Source: Cellulomonas sp. Leaf334 | GTDB lineage: Bacteria; Actinomycetota; Actinomycetes; Actinomycetales; Cellulomonadaceae | DNA length: 64,000 nucleotides | Reading direction: 5' to 3' | Assembly (NCBI RefSeq): GCF_001424195.1 | Contig: NZ_LMOO01000005.1 | Span: forward strand, 858,828 to 922,827 | Shown: positions 1 through 10,229 of the stretch, one piece after another | Layout: the number at the start of each line of letters is the position of its first letter | How positions within the stretch are numbered: position 1 is the first letter of the stretch | The notes under the pieces: generated by a model | What the model was told of the DNA's origin: nothing | Database searches by the model: none | The model's input: the letters and a program-made list of their open reading frames with translations, nothing else | Translations under genes and position numbers: made by a program

Positions 1-164
1 GCTGACGATGCCGCCGTCGACGAGAACGTCACCGACGAGGCCGCTGACGATGCCGCCGTCGACGAGAACGTCACCGACGAGGCCGCTGACGATGCCGCGA
101 CGAGAACGTCACCGACGAGGCCGCTGACGATGCCGCCGACGACGAGAACGTCACCGACGAGGCT
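1..164 (+). repeat. 42-bp tandem repeat coding an acidic segment
   Basis: Near-identical 42-base units run head to tail at 1-42, 43-84, 85-122 and 123-164, then decay into looser Asp/Glu/Ala/Val coding. Each full unit encodes 14 residues rich in Asp, Glu and Ala. The third unit is only 38 bases: four bases (CGTC in the other copies) are missing near position 98, which shifts the reading frame. The array starts before the window. Confidence 0.9.
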
Positions 165-3050
165 GCTGACGATGAGGTCGCTCCCGACGAGGGTGTCGTC
201 GACGAGGCCGCGTCCGACGAGCCCGCGTCCGACGAGCCCGCGGTCGAGCCCGTCATCGACGAGCCGGTCGCTGCTGGTGACAGCTCCGACGCGCCCGCCG
301 AGAGTGAGGCCGCTGACGAGCCGGTCGCGGACGAGCCTGTCACTGACGAACCGGTGGCTGACCAGCCGGTCGCGGCCGGGGCGGTGGCCGACGGCGCGGT
401 CGACGACACCGGGCCGACCGACCAGAGCGACGCGGACGGGACGGACGAGCCGGTCGGCGACCCGCAGGACATCGACGCGGCGGTGGCCGACGAGGCACCC
501 TCCGAGGACATGACCGGCGACGAGCTCCCGGCCGTCGACGACAGCACCAGCGACGCGAGCACGGACATCCATGCGAGCGCGGACACCGACCCGGGGACGG
601 ACGCCGACCTCGCCGCAGGAACGGGCGCGGACCTGGCGACCGAAGCCGACGCGGGCACGGGCGCGGACTCGGTTCCCGACGACGTCGCCGACGCGGGTAC
701 GGACGCGGAATCGGCACCGACCGACGCGCCCCCGGCCGAGACCTCGGACGCGCCCCCCGCACCGACGACGCCGAACGCGACGGAGCCGCCGACGGCACCG
801 GTCTCGACCGCCGCCGCCCCGGAGCCGCCGAGCGCGCCTGTCGCAACGTCGGCCGCTTCTGGTACGCCGGCCACCACGGAGCCGACTGCGGGGACGGCCG
901 CACCCGCCACGACGACGCCGACGACGCCCGAGGGACCGGCCGGGCAGCCCGGCGGTCGGGACGACGCCACGGCGGTCATCGCGCCCGTCGTCGCCGCTGC
1001 GCCGTCGGCTCCTGCTCCGACGCCGCCACCACCGGTGGGGACGCTCGCGACCCCGGTCACCCGCACCGTGCCGGGTCCCGCCTCGACGGCGGTCGCGCCG
1101 ACCTCGGCCGGACCGGTCACGCCGAGCGTGACCGCTGCCGCAGGAGCGGCCGCGGCTGCAGCAGCGACGGGCGCGGCGGGGACCAGCAAGGCTGAGGCTG
1201 CCCCTGCGGTCGCCGCAGCGCCCGTGGCCTCGGCCACGACCCGGCAGCAGCCGCAGACCCCGGTCCAGCCGCAGCCCCCGATCGCGTCGGGCCCGGTCCC
1301 GCCGGCGGAGCGCGCAGAGTCGCCGCTGGACGTGTTCGAGGCGGAGGACGGGAAGCGACGCTGGCCCAAGCGACTGCTGATCGTCGCGGGGATCGTCGTC
1401 GCGCTGGGTGCGGCGTACGTCGGCGCGTCGTACGCGCTGGCGGACACGGTCCCGCGCGGTGCCACGGTCGCGGGCGTGGACATCGGCGGGCTGTCGTCGG
1501 ACGAGGCGGTCGCTCGGCTGGACACGGAGCTGGCGGACGCGACGACGCAGCCCATCGAGGTGGTCGCCAACGACGTCCAGGCGACGGTGGACCCGGTCGC
1601 TGCCGGGCTGGCGTTCGACTCCCAGGCCACGGTCGACGAGCTGACGGGGGTGGACCTCGCGGATCCTGCTCGGCTCTGGGCGCACCTCGCGGGCGTCGGC
1701 CCGCAGGATCCGGTGACGTCGGTCGACGACGAGGCTCTGTCCGCGGCGATCGGTGACCTCGGCACCTCGTTGGCGCTCGCGCCGGTGGACGGCACGGTCG
1801 TGTTCGTGGACGCGACCCCGCAGTCGACGGCCGCGGTGGACGGCTGGAACCTGGACCAGGCGGGTGCGACGGACGTGCTGGCGGCCGACTGGCTGGTGGC
1901 CGCGCGTCCGATCGAGCTGCCGACCGCGACGGTCGCGCCGGACATCACGCAGGAGGAGACGGACGCTGCGCTGGTCGAGGCGCGGCAGGTGACGTCGGCG
2001 CCCGTGACCGTCTCAGCGGAGGGCCGGACGGCGCTCCTCGACGCCGCCACGCTGGCGGCGAACTCGTCCTTCGTGCCGGTCGACGGCAGCCTGGTGCTGC
2101 AGATGAACGGCGAGGGCCTGACGGAGGTCGTGCTGGCGCAGCTGCCCGACCTGTTGACCCAGTCCGCCGACGCGCACTTCGAGTTCGTCAACGACGCCCC
2201 GGTCATCGTCCCGGGCATCCCGGGTACGTCGCTGGACCCGGCGGCTGTCGCGACGAGCGTCGCGACGGCGACGGCGGCGGCCGACCGCACGGCCCCGGTC
2301 GAGCTCGTCCAGGCGGACCCCTCGGAGTCGACGGCCGAGCTCGAGGCGCTCGGCGTCAAGGAGATCGTCTCGGAGTTCTCGACGCCGCTGAACAGCGAGC
2401 CGCGCCGCACGGTGAACATCACCAACGGTGCGAGCAAGATCAGCGGCACCCTGATCCGTCCGGGGGAGACGTTCAGCCTGACGGAGGCCCTGGGCCCGAT
2501 CGACGCCGCGCACGGGTACGTCGAGGCGGGCGCGATCGTGAGCGGCGAGCACACGGACGCGTGGGGCGGCGGCCTGAGCCAGGTCTCGACGACCACGTAC
2601 AACGCGGCGTTCCTGGCGGGCTTCGAGGACGTCGAGCACCGGCCGCACAGCGAGTGGTTCTCGCGGTACCCGGAGGGGCGTGAGGCGACGATCTTCACGG
2701 GGACCCTGGACATGCGGTGGAAGAACAACACGCCGCACGGCGCGCTCGTGCAGGCGTGGGTCTCCGGCGGTCGGGTGTACGTGCGGGTGTGGGGGACGAA
2801 GTACTGGACGGTCGAGTCGATCACCAGCCCGCGCTCGGGTGTGGTCTCGCCGACCACGGTGTACTCGCAGTCGCCGACGTGCGAGCCGCAGTCGGCGGGC
2901 AACCCGGGCTTCTCCGTCACGGTGACCCGCAAGACGTACCTCAACGGCGCGCTGGAGAAGACGGAGTCGAACTCCTGGCGCTACAAGCCGCAGAACAAGG
3001 TCATCTGCGGGGCGCCGCCCGCGGCGACACCGCCGCCGGCCACGCCGTAG
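1..3050 (+). CDS. VanW-family membrane protein, 5' partial, with a frameshift in the repeat region
   Basis: The C-terminal part carries a VanW domain (about nt 2365-2830) with a conserved GLSQVSTTTYNAAF stretch and Arg-rich ends, typical of YoaR/VanW proteins of unproven function at the cell envelope. Before it are one membrane segment (about nt 1360-1440, after RRWPKR) and two weak repeats resembling the peptidoglycan-binding region found before VanW domains. The first 1.2 kb codes a long Asp/Ala/Pro-rich tail that should be cytoplasmic. The acidic frame is frame 1 up to about base 98 and frame 3 afterwards. Frame 1 stops at 513, so as read the upstream part cannot reach the VanW domain without correction or slippage. 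The first start-type codon in the open downstream frame is GTG 354, but that looks internal. The gene ends flush against the convergent gene after it. Confidence 0.8.
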
Positions 3051-3323
3051 TCACGCGCCCGTCGGCCGGTGCCTCCGGTCGACGGGTGCGGGCGGGACCA
3101 GCTTGGTGAGCACGATGTCGGCGGCGGGCACCCGCACGTCGCCGCGCCGGGTCCGCACGAGGACGCCGTCGTCGTCCACGTCGAGCAGCTCGCCGAGGAC
3201 GTCGGTGTGCTGCGGGACGTGCAGGTCGGGGTGGTCGGGGTGCGGCTCGGGCAGGTCGTCGCGGAGCCGCCGGACGACGACGCGCACGCCCGGTGACCAG
3301 CTGCGCCAGCCCCCGGAGCTCAT
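3051..3323 (-). CDS. Small SH3-like domain protein (Rv0428c-type N-terminal domain)
   Basis: A 90-residue protein with a beta-rich core (DVLGELLDVDDDGVLVRT, then VRVPAADIVLTKLVPP). It resembles the SH3-like domain found at the N-terminus of Rv0428c-type GNAT acetyltransferases, but no acetyltransferase domain follows. ATG at 3323 is preferred because AGGGA lies five bases upstream; an earlier in-frame ATG at 3344 lacks such a site. The stop codon abuts the stop of the convergent VanW gene, and the gene is divergent from the ferredoxin. Function unknown; the family link is by eye. Confidence 0.6.
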   Translation of the reverse strand: MSSGGWRSWSPGVRVVVRRLRDDLPEPHPDHPDLHVPQHTDVLGELLDVDDDGVLVRTRRGDVRVPAADIVLTKLVPPAPVDRRHRPTGA

Positions 3324-3407
3324 GGCTGTCCCTGTGATGGACATCGCGTACCGGGCCTGCGCATGTGAGCGATACTAAGAGGACCCCTGGCCTGTGGAGG
3401 ACCGACC

Positions 3408-3734
3408 GTGACGTATGTGATCGCCGAGCCTTGCGTGGACGTCAAGGACAAGGCGTGCATCGAGGAATGTCCCGTGGACTGCATCTACGAGGGCAAGCGA
3501 TCGCTGTACATCCACCCGGACGAGTGCGTCGACTGCGGCGCGTGCGAGCCTGTGTGCCCGGTCGAGGCCATCTACTACGAGGACGACGTCCCGGAGCAGT
3601 GGACCGAGTACTACAAGGCGAACGTCGAGTTCTTCGACGACCTCGGCTCGCCGGGTGGTGCCGCGAAGATGGGTGAGATCGACAAGGACCACCCGATCAT
3701 CGCGACGCTGCCGCTGCGCGTGCACGGCGACTGA
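3408..3734 (+). CDS. fdxA: 7Fe ferredoxin
   Basis: A 108-residue soluble electron carrier. Cysteines at 9, 17, 21, 25, 40, 43, 46 and 50 give the pattern of bacterial 3Fe-4S plus 4Fe-4S ferredoxins of the FdxA/FdxC type; the second cluster motif is CVDCGACEPVC. The sequence begins MTYVIAEPCVDV, close to mycobacterial FdxA. GTG start preceded by TGGAGGA. The following dapC start lies 11 bases after the stop, so the two are probably cotranscribed, an order common in actinobacteria. The redox partner is not visible from this window. Confidence 0.95.
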   Translation: MTYVIAEPCVDVKDKACIEECPVDCIYEGKRSLYIHPDECVDCGACEPVCPVEAIYYEDDVPEQWTEYYKANVEFFDDLGSPGGAAKMGEIDKDHPIIATLPLRVHGD

Positions 3735-3744
3735 CGCCCTCCCG

Positions 3745-4875
3745 GTGGGTCTGCTGACCGGCGGTCTGCCGGACTTTCCCTGGGACACCCTGACGCCGTT
3801 GGCGGAGCGCGCTCGCACGTACCCGGGCGGCATCGTCGACCTGTCCGTCGGCACACCGGTCGACCCCACGCCCGAGCTCGTGCGCGAGGCGCTGACCGAG
3901 GCGGCGGACTCCCCGGGCTATCCGACGACCCACGGCACACCCGCGCTGCGGCAGGCGGTCGTCGACTGGTTCGCCCGTCGGCGTGGTGTCCGCGGCCTCG
4001 ACCCGGCGGCCGTCCTGCCGACGCTCGGCTCCAAGGAGCTGGTCGCGTTCCTGCCGTCCCTGCTCGGTCTCGGTGCGGGCGACGTGGTGCTGCACCCGAC
4101 CGCGGCGTACCCGACGTACGACGTGGGGGCGCGGCTGGCGGGTGCGACGCCGGAGCCGACCGACGACCCCGCGGGCAGGGTCGCCGGCAGCGACGACGTC
4201 CGCCTCGTCTGGCTGAACTCCCCGGGGAACCCCGACGGCTCCGTGCTGGGCGTGGACCAGCTGCGTGCGGTCGTCGACGCGGCGCGCGCGTCGGCCCACC
4301 CGGTCGTCGTCGCGTCCGACGAGTGCTACGCGGAGCTGGCGTGGGACGAGCCGTGGTCGTCGACGGGGGTGCCGAGCATCCTCGACCCGCGCGTGACCGG
4401 TGGCGACCTGACCGGGCTCCTCGCGGTGTACTCGCTGTCGAAGCAGTCGAACCTCGCGGGCTACCGGGCGTCCTTCGTCGCGGGGGACCCCGTCCTCGTC
4501 GCGCGGCTCCTGGAGGTGCGCAAGCACGCCGGGATGATCGTCCCCGGACCGGTCCAGGCCGCGACCACGGCAGCGCTGGCCGACGACGAGCACGTCGCGA
4601 CGCAGCGGGCCGTCTACGGGCGCCGTCGCCGGGTGCTGCGCGCGGCGTTCGAGAGCGCGGGGTACGCGATCGACCGGTCGCACGCCGGCCTGTACCTCTG
4701 GGTGCGCCCCGAGTCCGGCGGTCAGGACAGCTGGGCCACGGTCGCGGACCTGGCCGGGCTCGGGATCCTGGTGGCGCCGGGCGCGTTCTACGGTGACGCC
4801 GAGCACGTGCGCGTCGCGCTCACCGCGCCCGACGAGCGCATCGCGGAGGCTGCGGCACGCCTGTCGGGCGCGTAG
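3745..4875 (+). CDS. dapC: Succinyldiaminopimelate transaminase
   Basis: A 376-residue fold type I PLP aminotransferase. The pyridoxal lysine is K233 in VYSLSKQSNLAGYR; the substrate and phosphate regions YPTTHGTPALR and NSPGNPDG are present. In the succinylase route it converts N-succinyl-2-amino-6-ketopimelate to N-succinyl-LL-diaminopimelate, between DapD and DapE, both coded a few kilobases downstream. GTG 3745 is chosen since it follows the ferredoxin stop by 11 bases and begins at the family N-terminus (LPDFPWDTL close to the start); an upstream in-frame start lies inside fdxA. Confidence 0.93.
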   Translation: MGLLTGGLPDFPWDTLTPLAERARTYPGGIVDLSVGTPVDPTPELVREALTEAADSPGYPTTHGTPALRQAVVDWFARRRGVRGLDPAAVLPTLGSKELVAFLPSLLGLGAGDVVLHPTAAYPTYDVGARLAGATPEPTDDPAGRVAGSDDVRLVWLNSPGNPDGSVLGVDQLRAVVDAARASAHPVVVASDECYAELAWDEPWSSTGVPSILDPRVTGGDLTGLLAVYSLSKQSNLAGYRASFVAGDPVLVARLLEVRKHAGMIVPGPVQAATTAALADDEHVATQRAVYGRRRRVLRAAFESAGYAIDRSHAGLYLWVRPESGGQDSWATVADLAGLGILVAPGAFYGDAEHVRVALTAPDERIAEAAARLSGA

Positions 4876-4884
4876 CCCGTCGGG

Positions 4885-4900
4885 TGTGATCGTCGTCACA
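4885..4900. promoter_or_regulatory. CRP/GlxR-like binding site upstream of citrate synthase
   Basis: TGTGA and TCACA half-sites are separated by six bases (TCGTCG), a perfect match to the CRP-family consensus half-sites. The centre lies about 70 bases before the predicted transcription start of gltA, suitable for an activator or for GlxR-type control. Binding is inferred, not shown; no crp gene lies in the window. Confidence 0.6.
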
Positions 4901-4924
4901 GGGGCACCAACGTCTCGTCGAGGA

Positions 4925-4955
4925 TTGGTCACGGAACGGTTCGCGCGGGTACCGT
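4925..4955 (+). promoter_or_regulatory. Candidate gltA promoter
   Basis: TTGGTC and TACCGT are separated by 19 bases, a usable but not ideal housekeeping sigma promoter. It would leave a leader of about 110 bases before the gltA start. The same stretch contains GGAAC at 4933, so an ECF-type promoter is also possible. Confidence 0.35.
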
Positions 4956-5073
4956 CGATCCACGCCAACGAGGGCACGCACGCGCAGGCCCAGCAGGCCC
5001 ATCCAGCGCAGTCGCCGACGACCGGACGCCGCGGGACATCCCCGTCACCCGGGAGTCGCAGGAGAGGAACACC

Positions 5074-6380
<1,307 letters not shown>

Positions 6381-6384
<4 letters not shown>

Positions 6385-7259
6385 CCCGCGAGGGTCAGCC
6401 GCACGCTCCCCGCGGGCACGGGCATCTCAGACGGCGTCCAGGTGCCCTCGACCCGGTCCCAGGTGCGGTCGGCGACGGCCACCGACGTGACCGCGAGCGG
6501 TTCGGCGACGGAGACGGCCCACTGCGCGACCGCCCAGTCGAGCCGGGTGCGGTCCGCGGCGGCCCCGAAGGCCGACGTGTCGACGACCAGCCCGCCGGTG
6601 TCGTCCGCGACGACGGGCAGGCCGCCGAGGTCCCGCTGCACGCGCGCGGCGACCGCGTCGACCGACGCCGTCGCCGGGTCCGCGTCGTGCAGCCGGCAGG
6701 TGAGCGTCGCGGGGGACCAGCCGGTGAGCGCGGACGCCCACGCGCGCGAGCGGGTCTCGTGCTGCGCGTACGCGTCGGGGAAGCCGGATCGCTGCACGGC
6801 CTGGGCGGCCTCGGTGACCGGCAGGTTCTCGTAGCCCTCGATCGTGACGAGACCGTCGTAGAAGCGCCCGGTGGCGTACACGGGGTCCTGGACCTGCTCC
6901 GCGGTGCCCCAGCCCTGCGACGGGCGCTGCTGGAACAGGCCGAGGCTGTCGCGGTCGCCGTAGTCCACGTTGACCAGCTTGGACTCCTGCAGCGCGGTCG
7001 CCAGGGCGATCGTCACGGCCCGCGCGGGCAGCCCGCGCTGGACGCCCGTGGCGGCGATCAGCCCGGCGTTCTGCGCCTGGTCGGGGCTGAGCTTCCAGCG
7101 GGTGCCGTCGAGCTCCGCGACGCACTGCTGCGCGGTCGGCTGCGACGGGCTCAGGCGCGTCAGGACGGTGACCACCCCGACGACCCCGGCGACCAGCACG
7201 GCGACCGCGACGCCGACGGCGAGGCCGGCCCGTCGCGCGCGCCGACGTCGAGCGCTCAC
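6381..7259 (-). CDS. Membrane-anchored lysozyme-fold (transglycosylase-like) protein
   Basis: A 292-residue protein with an Arg-rich N-terminus, one membrane segment (residues 13-33) and an extracytoplasmic domain. That domain contains ALQESKL (candidate catalytic E92) and [15 protein letters not shown], the pattern of actinobacterial lysozyme/transglycosylase-like proteins; such genes are often mislabelled heavy metal transporter. C46 and the cysteine in TLTCRL may form a disulphide. Its start overlaps the dapD stop by four bases, so it is translationally coupled to a gene for a peptidoglycan precursor pathway, which supports a role in wall metabolism. Enzyme activity is inferred. Confidence 0.7.
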
Positions 7260-8215
7260 TCGTTGGCGTGCAGCGTCGCGTTCAGCTGCACACCCGAGCC
7301 CGCTCGGGCGACAGCCTCGACGCCGCCGGTCAGGGAGTTGCGCCGGAACAGCACGCCGTCGCGTCCGGCCAGCTCACGGGCCTTCACGACGCGGGGCGAG
7401 TCCTCGAAGCCGACGAGCGCGACCTTCGTCCCCGCGGTGACGTACAGCCCCGCCTCGACGACGCAGTCGTCACCGAGCGGGATGCCGACCCCGGCGTTGG
7501 CGCCCAGCAGGGTGCGACGACCGATGGAGACCGTCTCCCGACCGCCGCCCGACAGGGTGCCCATGATCGAGGCGCCCCCGCCGATGTCCGACCCGTCGCC
7601 GACGACGACCCCGGCGGAGACGCGACCCTCGATCATCGACGTGCCGAGCGTCCCGGCGTTGAAGTTGACGAACCCCTCGTGCATGACGGTGGTCCCTGCC
7701 GCGAGGTGCGCGCCGAGGCGGACCCGGTCGGCGTCGGCGATCCGCACGCCGGAAGGCAGCACGTAGTCGACCATGCGCGGGAACTTGTCGACGCCGAGCA
7801 CGGTGACCGGGACACCGGTGGCGGCGCGCAGGCGGGCCCGGGTCTCCTCGAAGCCGTCGACGGCACAGGGACCGCGATCGGTCCACACGACGTTGGGCAG
7901 CACCCCGAACAGCCCGTCGAGGTTCTGCCCGTGGGGCTGGACCAGGCGGTGCGAGAGCAGGTGGAGCCGCAGGTACGCGTCGGCGGTGCCGGCCGGCGGG
8001 GCGTCGAGGTCGACCACCGTGCGGACGACCTCCACCCGGACGCCCCGCGCGTCGTCGACGAGCGTGGAGGCGGTCAGCGACGCCGGTGCGGTGGCGTCGT
8101 CAGCGGGCGAGCCCAGGGCCGGGGAGGGGAACCAGACGTCGAGCGTCGTACCGTCGTCGGTCACCGTGGCCAGGCCGTATCCCCAAGCCGATCGCTCAGC
8201 CGTCCGTGCAGTCAT
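7256..8215 (-). CDS. dapD: 2,3,4,5-tetrahydropyridine-2,6-dicarboxylate N-succinyltransferase
   Basis: A 319-residue enzyme of the actinobacterial DapD class. It starts with an N-terminal domain ([14 protein letters not shown]) followed by a left-handed beta-helix visible as hexapeptide-like repeats from [39 protein letters not shown] sequence onward, with the acyl-CoA region around [17 protein letters not shown]. It transfers succinyl from succinyl-CoA to tetrahydrodipicolinate. The ATG lies seven bases after a TAGGGT hexamer, so the mRNA is probably leaderless. It is divergent from dapE across only 44 bases. Confidence 0.95.
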   Translation of the reverse strand: MTARTAERSAWGYGLATVTDDGTTLDVWFPSPALGSPADDATAPASLTASTLVDDARGVRVEVVRTVVDLDAPPAGTADAYLRLHLLSHRLVQPHGQNLDGLFGVLPNVVWTDRGPCAVDGFEETRARLRAATGVPVTVLGVDKFPRMVDYVLPSGVRIADADRVRLGAHLAAGTTVMHEGFVNFNAGTLGTSMIEGRVSAGVVVGDGSDIGGGASIMGTLSGGGRETVSIGRRTLLGANAGVGIPLGDDCVVEAGLYVTAGTKVALVGFEDSPRVVKARELAGRDGVLFRRNSLTGGVEAVARAGSGVQLNATLHANE

Positions 8216-8259
8216 GGCGACAACCCTAGGTCACCCAGGCATCCCGCTAGGGTCGCGTC
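8216..8259. promoter_or_regulatory. Divergent leaderless promoters of dapD and dapE
   Basis: The 44-base gap holds TAGGGT on the minus strand (8228 to 8223), seven bases before the dapD ATG, and TAGGGT on the plus strand (8248-8253), six bases before the dapE GTG. The -35 region of each promoter must lie in or across the other promoter, which suggests linked control. Confidence 0.6.
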
Positions 8260-9348
8260 GTGGACACCGCCCTGGACCTCTCGTCGGATCTCGTCTCGCT
8301 CACCCGCGCCGTGTGCGACCTGCCCTCGGTGAGCGGCGACGAGCGCGCGCTCGCCGACGCGATCGAGACGGCCCTGAAGCAGCACGCCCATCTCGAGGTG
8401 CTCCGTGACGGTGACGCGATCGTCGCGCGGACCACCCTCGGCCGGTCGTCACGCGTCGTCGTCGCCGGCCACATCGACACCGTGCCGATCGCCGACAACC
8501 TGCCCACCCGGCTCGTCGGGGAGGGTGCGCAGGCGGAGCTCTGGGGCCGCGGCACCGTCGACATGAAGGCGGGCGTGGCGGTGCAGCTGGCGCTGGCGGC
8601 GGAGCTGAGCGAGCCGACGCGTGACGTGACGTGGGTGTTCTACGACCACGAGGAGGTCGCCGCCGAGCACAACGGTCTGGGCCGGATCGTGCGCGAGCAC
8701 CCCGACTGGGTGGCGGGCGACTTCGCGATCCTGGGCGAGCCGACGAACGGGGGCATCGAGGGCGGCTGCAACGGGACGCTGCGGGCCGAGGTGCGGCTCA
8801 CGGGCGTCGCCGCGCACTCGGCGCGGGCCTGGATGGGCGTCAACGCGATCCACGCGGCGGGCGAGGTGCTGCGCCGGCTGGAGGCGTACACGCCCCGCGA
8901 GATCGACGTCGACGGGCTGGTCTACCGGGAGAGCCTGAACGCGGTCCTGGTCTCGGGCGGCACGGCGGCCAACATCATCCCGGACGCCTGCGTCGTCACC
9001 GTGAACTACCGCTTCGCGCCGTCGGCGAGCGTGGAGGAGGCGTCGGCCCACGTGCGCGAGCTCTTCGACGGGTACGACGTCGTGATCGTCGACGCAGCGC
9101 CCGGTGCTCGGCCCGGTCTCGACGACCCGCTCGCGCAGGAGTTCGCGCAGGCCGTGCTCACGATCACCGGCGGCGCACCCGCGGCCAAGTACGGCTGGAC
9201 CGACGTCGCCCGGTTCTCCGAGCTCGGGGTGCCCGCGGTGAACTTCGGCCCCGGGGACCCGCTGCTGGCGCACAAGGACGACGAGCGGTGCGTCGTCGGC
9301 CAGATCACCGTCGTCCATGCGGCGCTGCGGGACTGGTTGACCGCCTGA
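8260..9348 (+). CDS. dapE: Succinyl-diaminopimelate desuccinylase
   Basis: A 362-residue M20-family metallopeptidase fold enzyme that releases succinate from N-succinyl-LL-diaminopimelate. Metal ligand motifs are in order: VVAGHIDTVP, GRGTVDMKAG, and the catalytic Glu pair in YDHEEVAAEHNG; a C-terminal His lies in LLAHKDDERC. GTG start six bases after TAGGGT, likely leaderless. With dapC and dapD this supplies the succinylase branch of meso-diaminopimelate and lysine synthesis. Gene order dapD-dapE followed by a LOG protein and folP2 matches M. tuberculosis Rv1201c onward. Confidence 0.95.
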   Translation: MDTALDLSSDLVSLTRAVCDLPSVSGDERALADAIETALKQHAHLEVLRDGDAIVARTTLGRSSRVVVAGHIDTVPIADNLPTRLVGEGAQAELWGRGTVDMKAGVAVQLALAAELSEPTRDVTWVFYDHEEVAAEHNGLGRIVREHPDWVAGDFAILGEPTNGGIEGGCNGTLRAEVRLTGVAAHSARAWMGVNAIHAAGEVLRRLEAYTPREIDVDGLVYRESLNAVLVSGGTAANIIPDACVVTVNYRFAPSASVEEASAHVRELFDGYDVVIVDAAPGARPGLDDPLAQEFAQAVLTITGGAPAAKYGWTDVARFSELGVPAVNFGPGDPLLAHKDDERCVVGQITVVHAALRDWLTA

Positions 9349-9395
9349 GGTGAACTCACCGGCCCCGCGTCCCGCATCGACCTAGAGTCGGGGCC

Positions 9396-10229
9396 ATGAG
9401 CGACGACGGCGTGTCCGCCCCAGGTCACGGGTACCGCAAGGGCCCTGTTCTGCTGCGCGGCCAGCAGATCCCCACCACGACCTCCGACCAGCGGCTCCTC
9501 AGCGGTGCCGGCGACGCCGAGTGGCTGCGGGGCGACCCGTGGCGGGTCATGCGGATCCAGAGCGAGTTCGTCGAGGGGTTCGGCGCGCTCGCCGAGGTCG
9601 GTCCCGCGGTCAGCGTGTTCGGCTCCGCGCGGGTGCCGGTGGACCACCCCGACTACGCCCTCGGCCAGGAGGTCGCCCGGCTGCTGGTGGGCGCGGGGTA
9701 CGCCGTGATCACCGGCGGCGGTCCCGGGATCATGGAGGCCGCCAACCGGGGCGCCCTGGAGGCCGGTGGGCTGTCGGTCGGGCTCGGTATCGAGCTGCCG
9801 TTCGAGCAGGGCATGAACGACTACGTGGACCTCGGCGTGAACTTCCGGTACTTCTTCGCGCGCAAGACGATGTTCGTGAAGTACTCCGAGGGCTTCGTGG
9901 TGCTGCCGGGTGGCTTCGGCACGTTCGACGAGCTGTTCGAGGCCCTGACCCTTGTGCAGACGCACAAGGTGATCAGCTTCCCGATCGTCCTGGTCGGCCG
10001 CGACTACTGGCAGGGCCTCATCGACTGGGTGAGCGCCGCGGCGCTGCCCCGCGGCATGATCTCCGCGGCCGACCTCGAGCTGCTCAAGGTCGTCGACACC
10101 GCGCAGGAGGCCGTCGACCTGGTGCTCGAACGGGGTGTCCAGCTGCGTGCCGAGCAGGAGGCGGCGGCCGCGGCCACCGCGCGCGCCCAGCAGGCTGCCG
10201 AGGGCGCGACACCGGGGCGCCGGCGGTGA
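9396..10229 (+). CDS. LOG-family protein (TIGR00730 Rossmann fold)
   Basis: A 277-residue protein with SVFGSARVP, the nucleotide-binding GGGPGIMEAANRGA and the LOG signature PGGFGTFDELFE. Members of this family with the PGGxGTxxE motif act as cytokinin-activating phosphoribohydrolases (Lonely Guy) on nucleoside 5'-monophosphates; the extended N-terminus (about 75 residues) matches the Rv1205 type. Start ATG is seven bases after TAGAGT, so probably leaderless. The stop overlaps the folP2 start (GTGA). Substrate in this organism not determined. Confidence 0.88.
   Translation: MSDDGVSAPGHGYRKGPVLLRGQQIPTTTSDQRLLSGAGDAEWLRGDPWRVMRIQSEFVEGFGALAEVGPAVSVFGSARVPVDHPDYALGQEVARLLVGAGYAVITGGGPGIMEAANRGALEAGGLSVGLGIELPFEQGMNDYVDLGVNFRYFFARKTMFVKYSEGFVVLPGGFGTFDELFEALTLVQTHKVISFPIVLVGRDYWQGLIDWVSAAALPRGMISAADLELLKVVDTAQEAVDLVLERGVQLRAEQEAAAAATARAQQAAEGATPGRRR

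Noticed and set aside
71..2944. A 957-codon open frame antisense to the VanW gene
   Set aside because: It is low-complexity Ser/Ala/Thr/Val sequence mirroring the Asp/Ala-rich repeats of the real gene, a GC-rich artefact with no family likeness.
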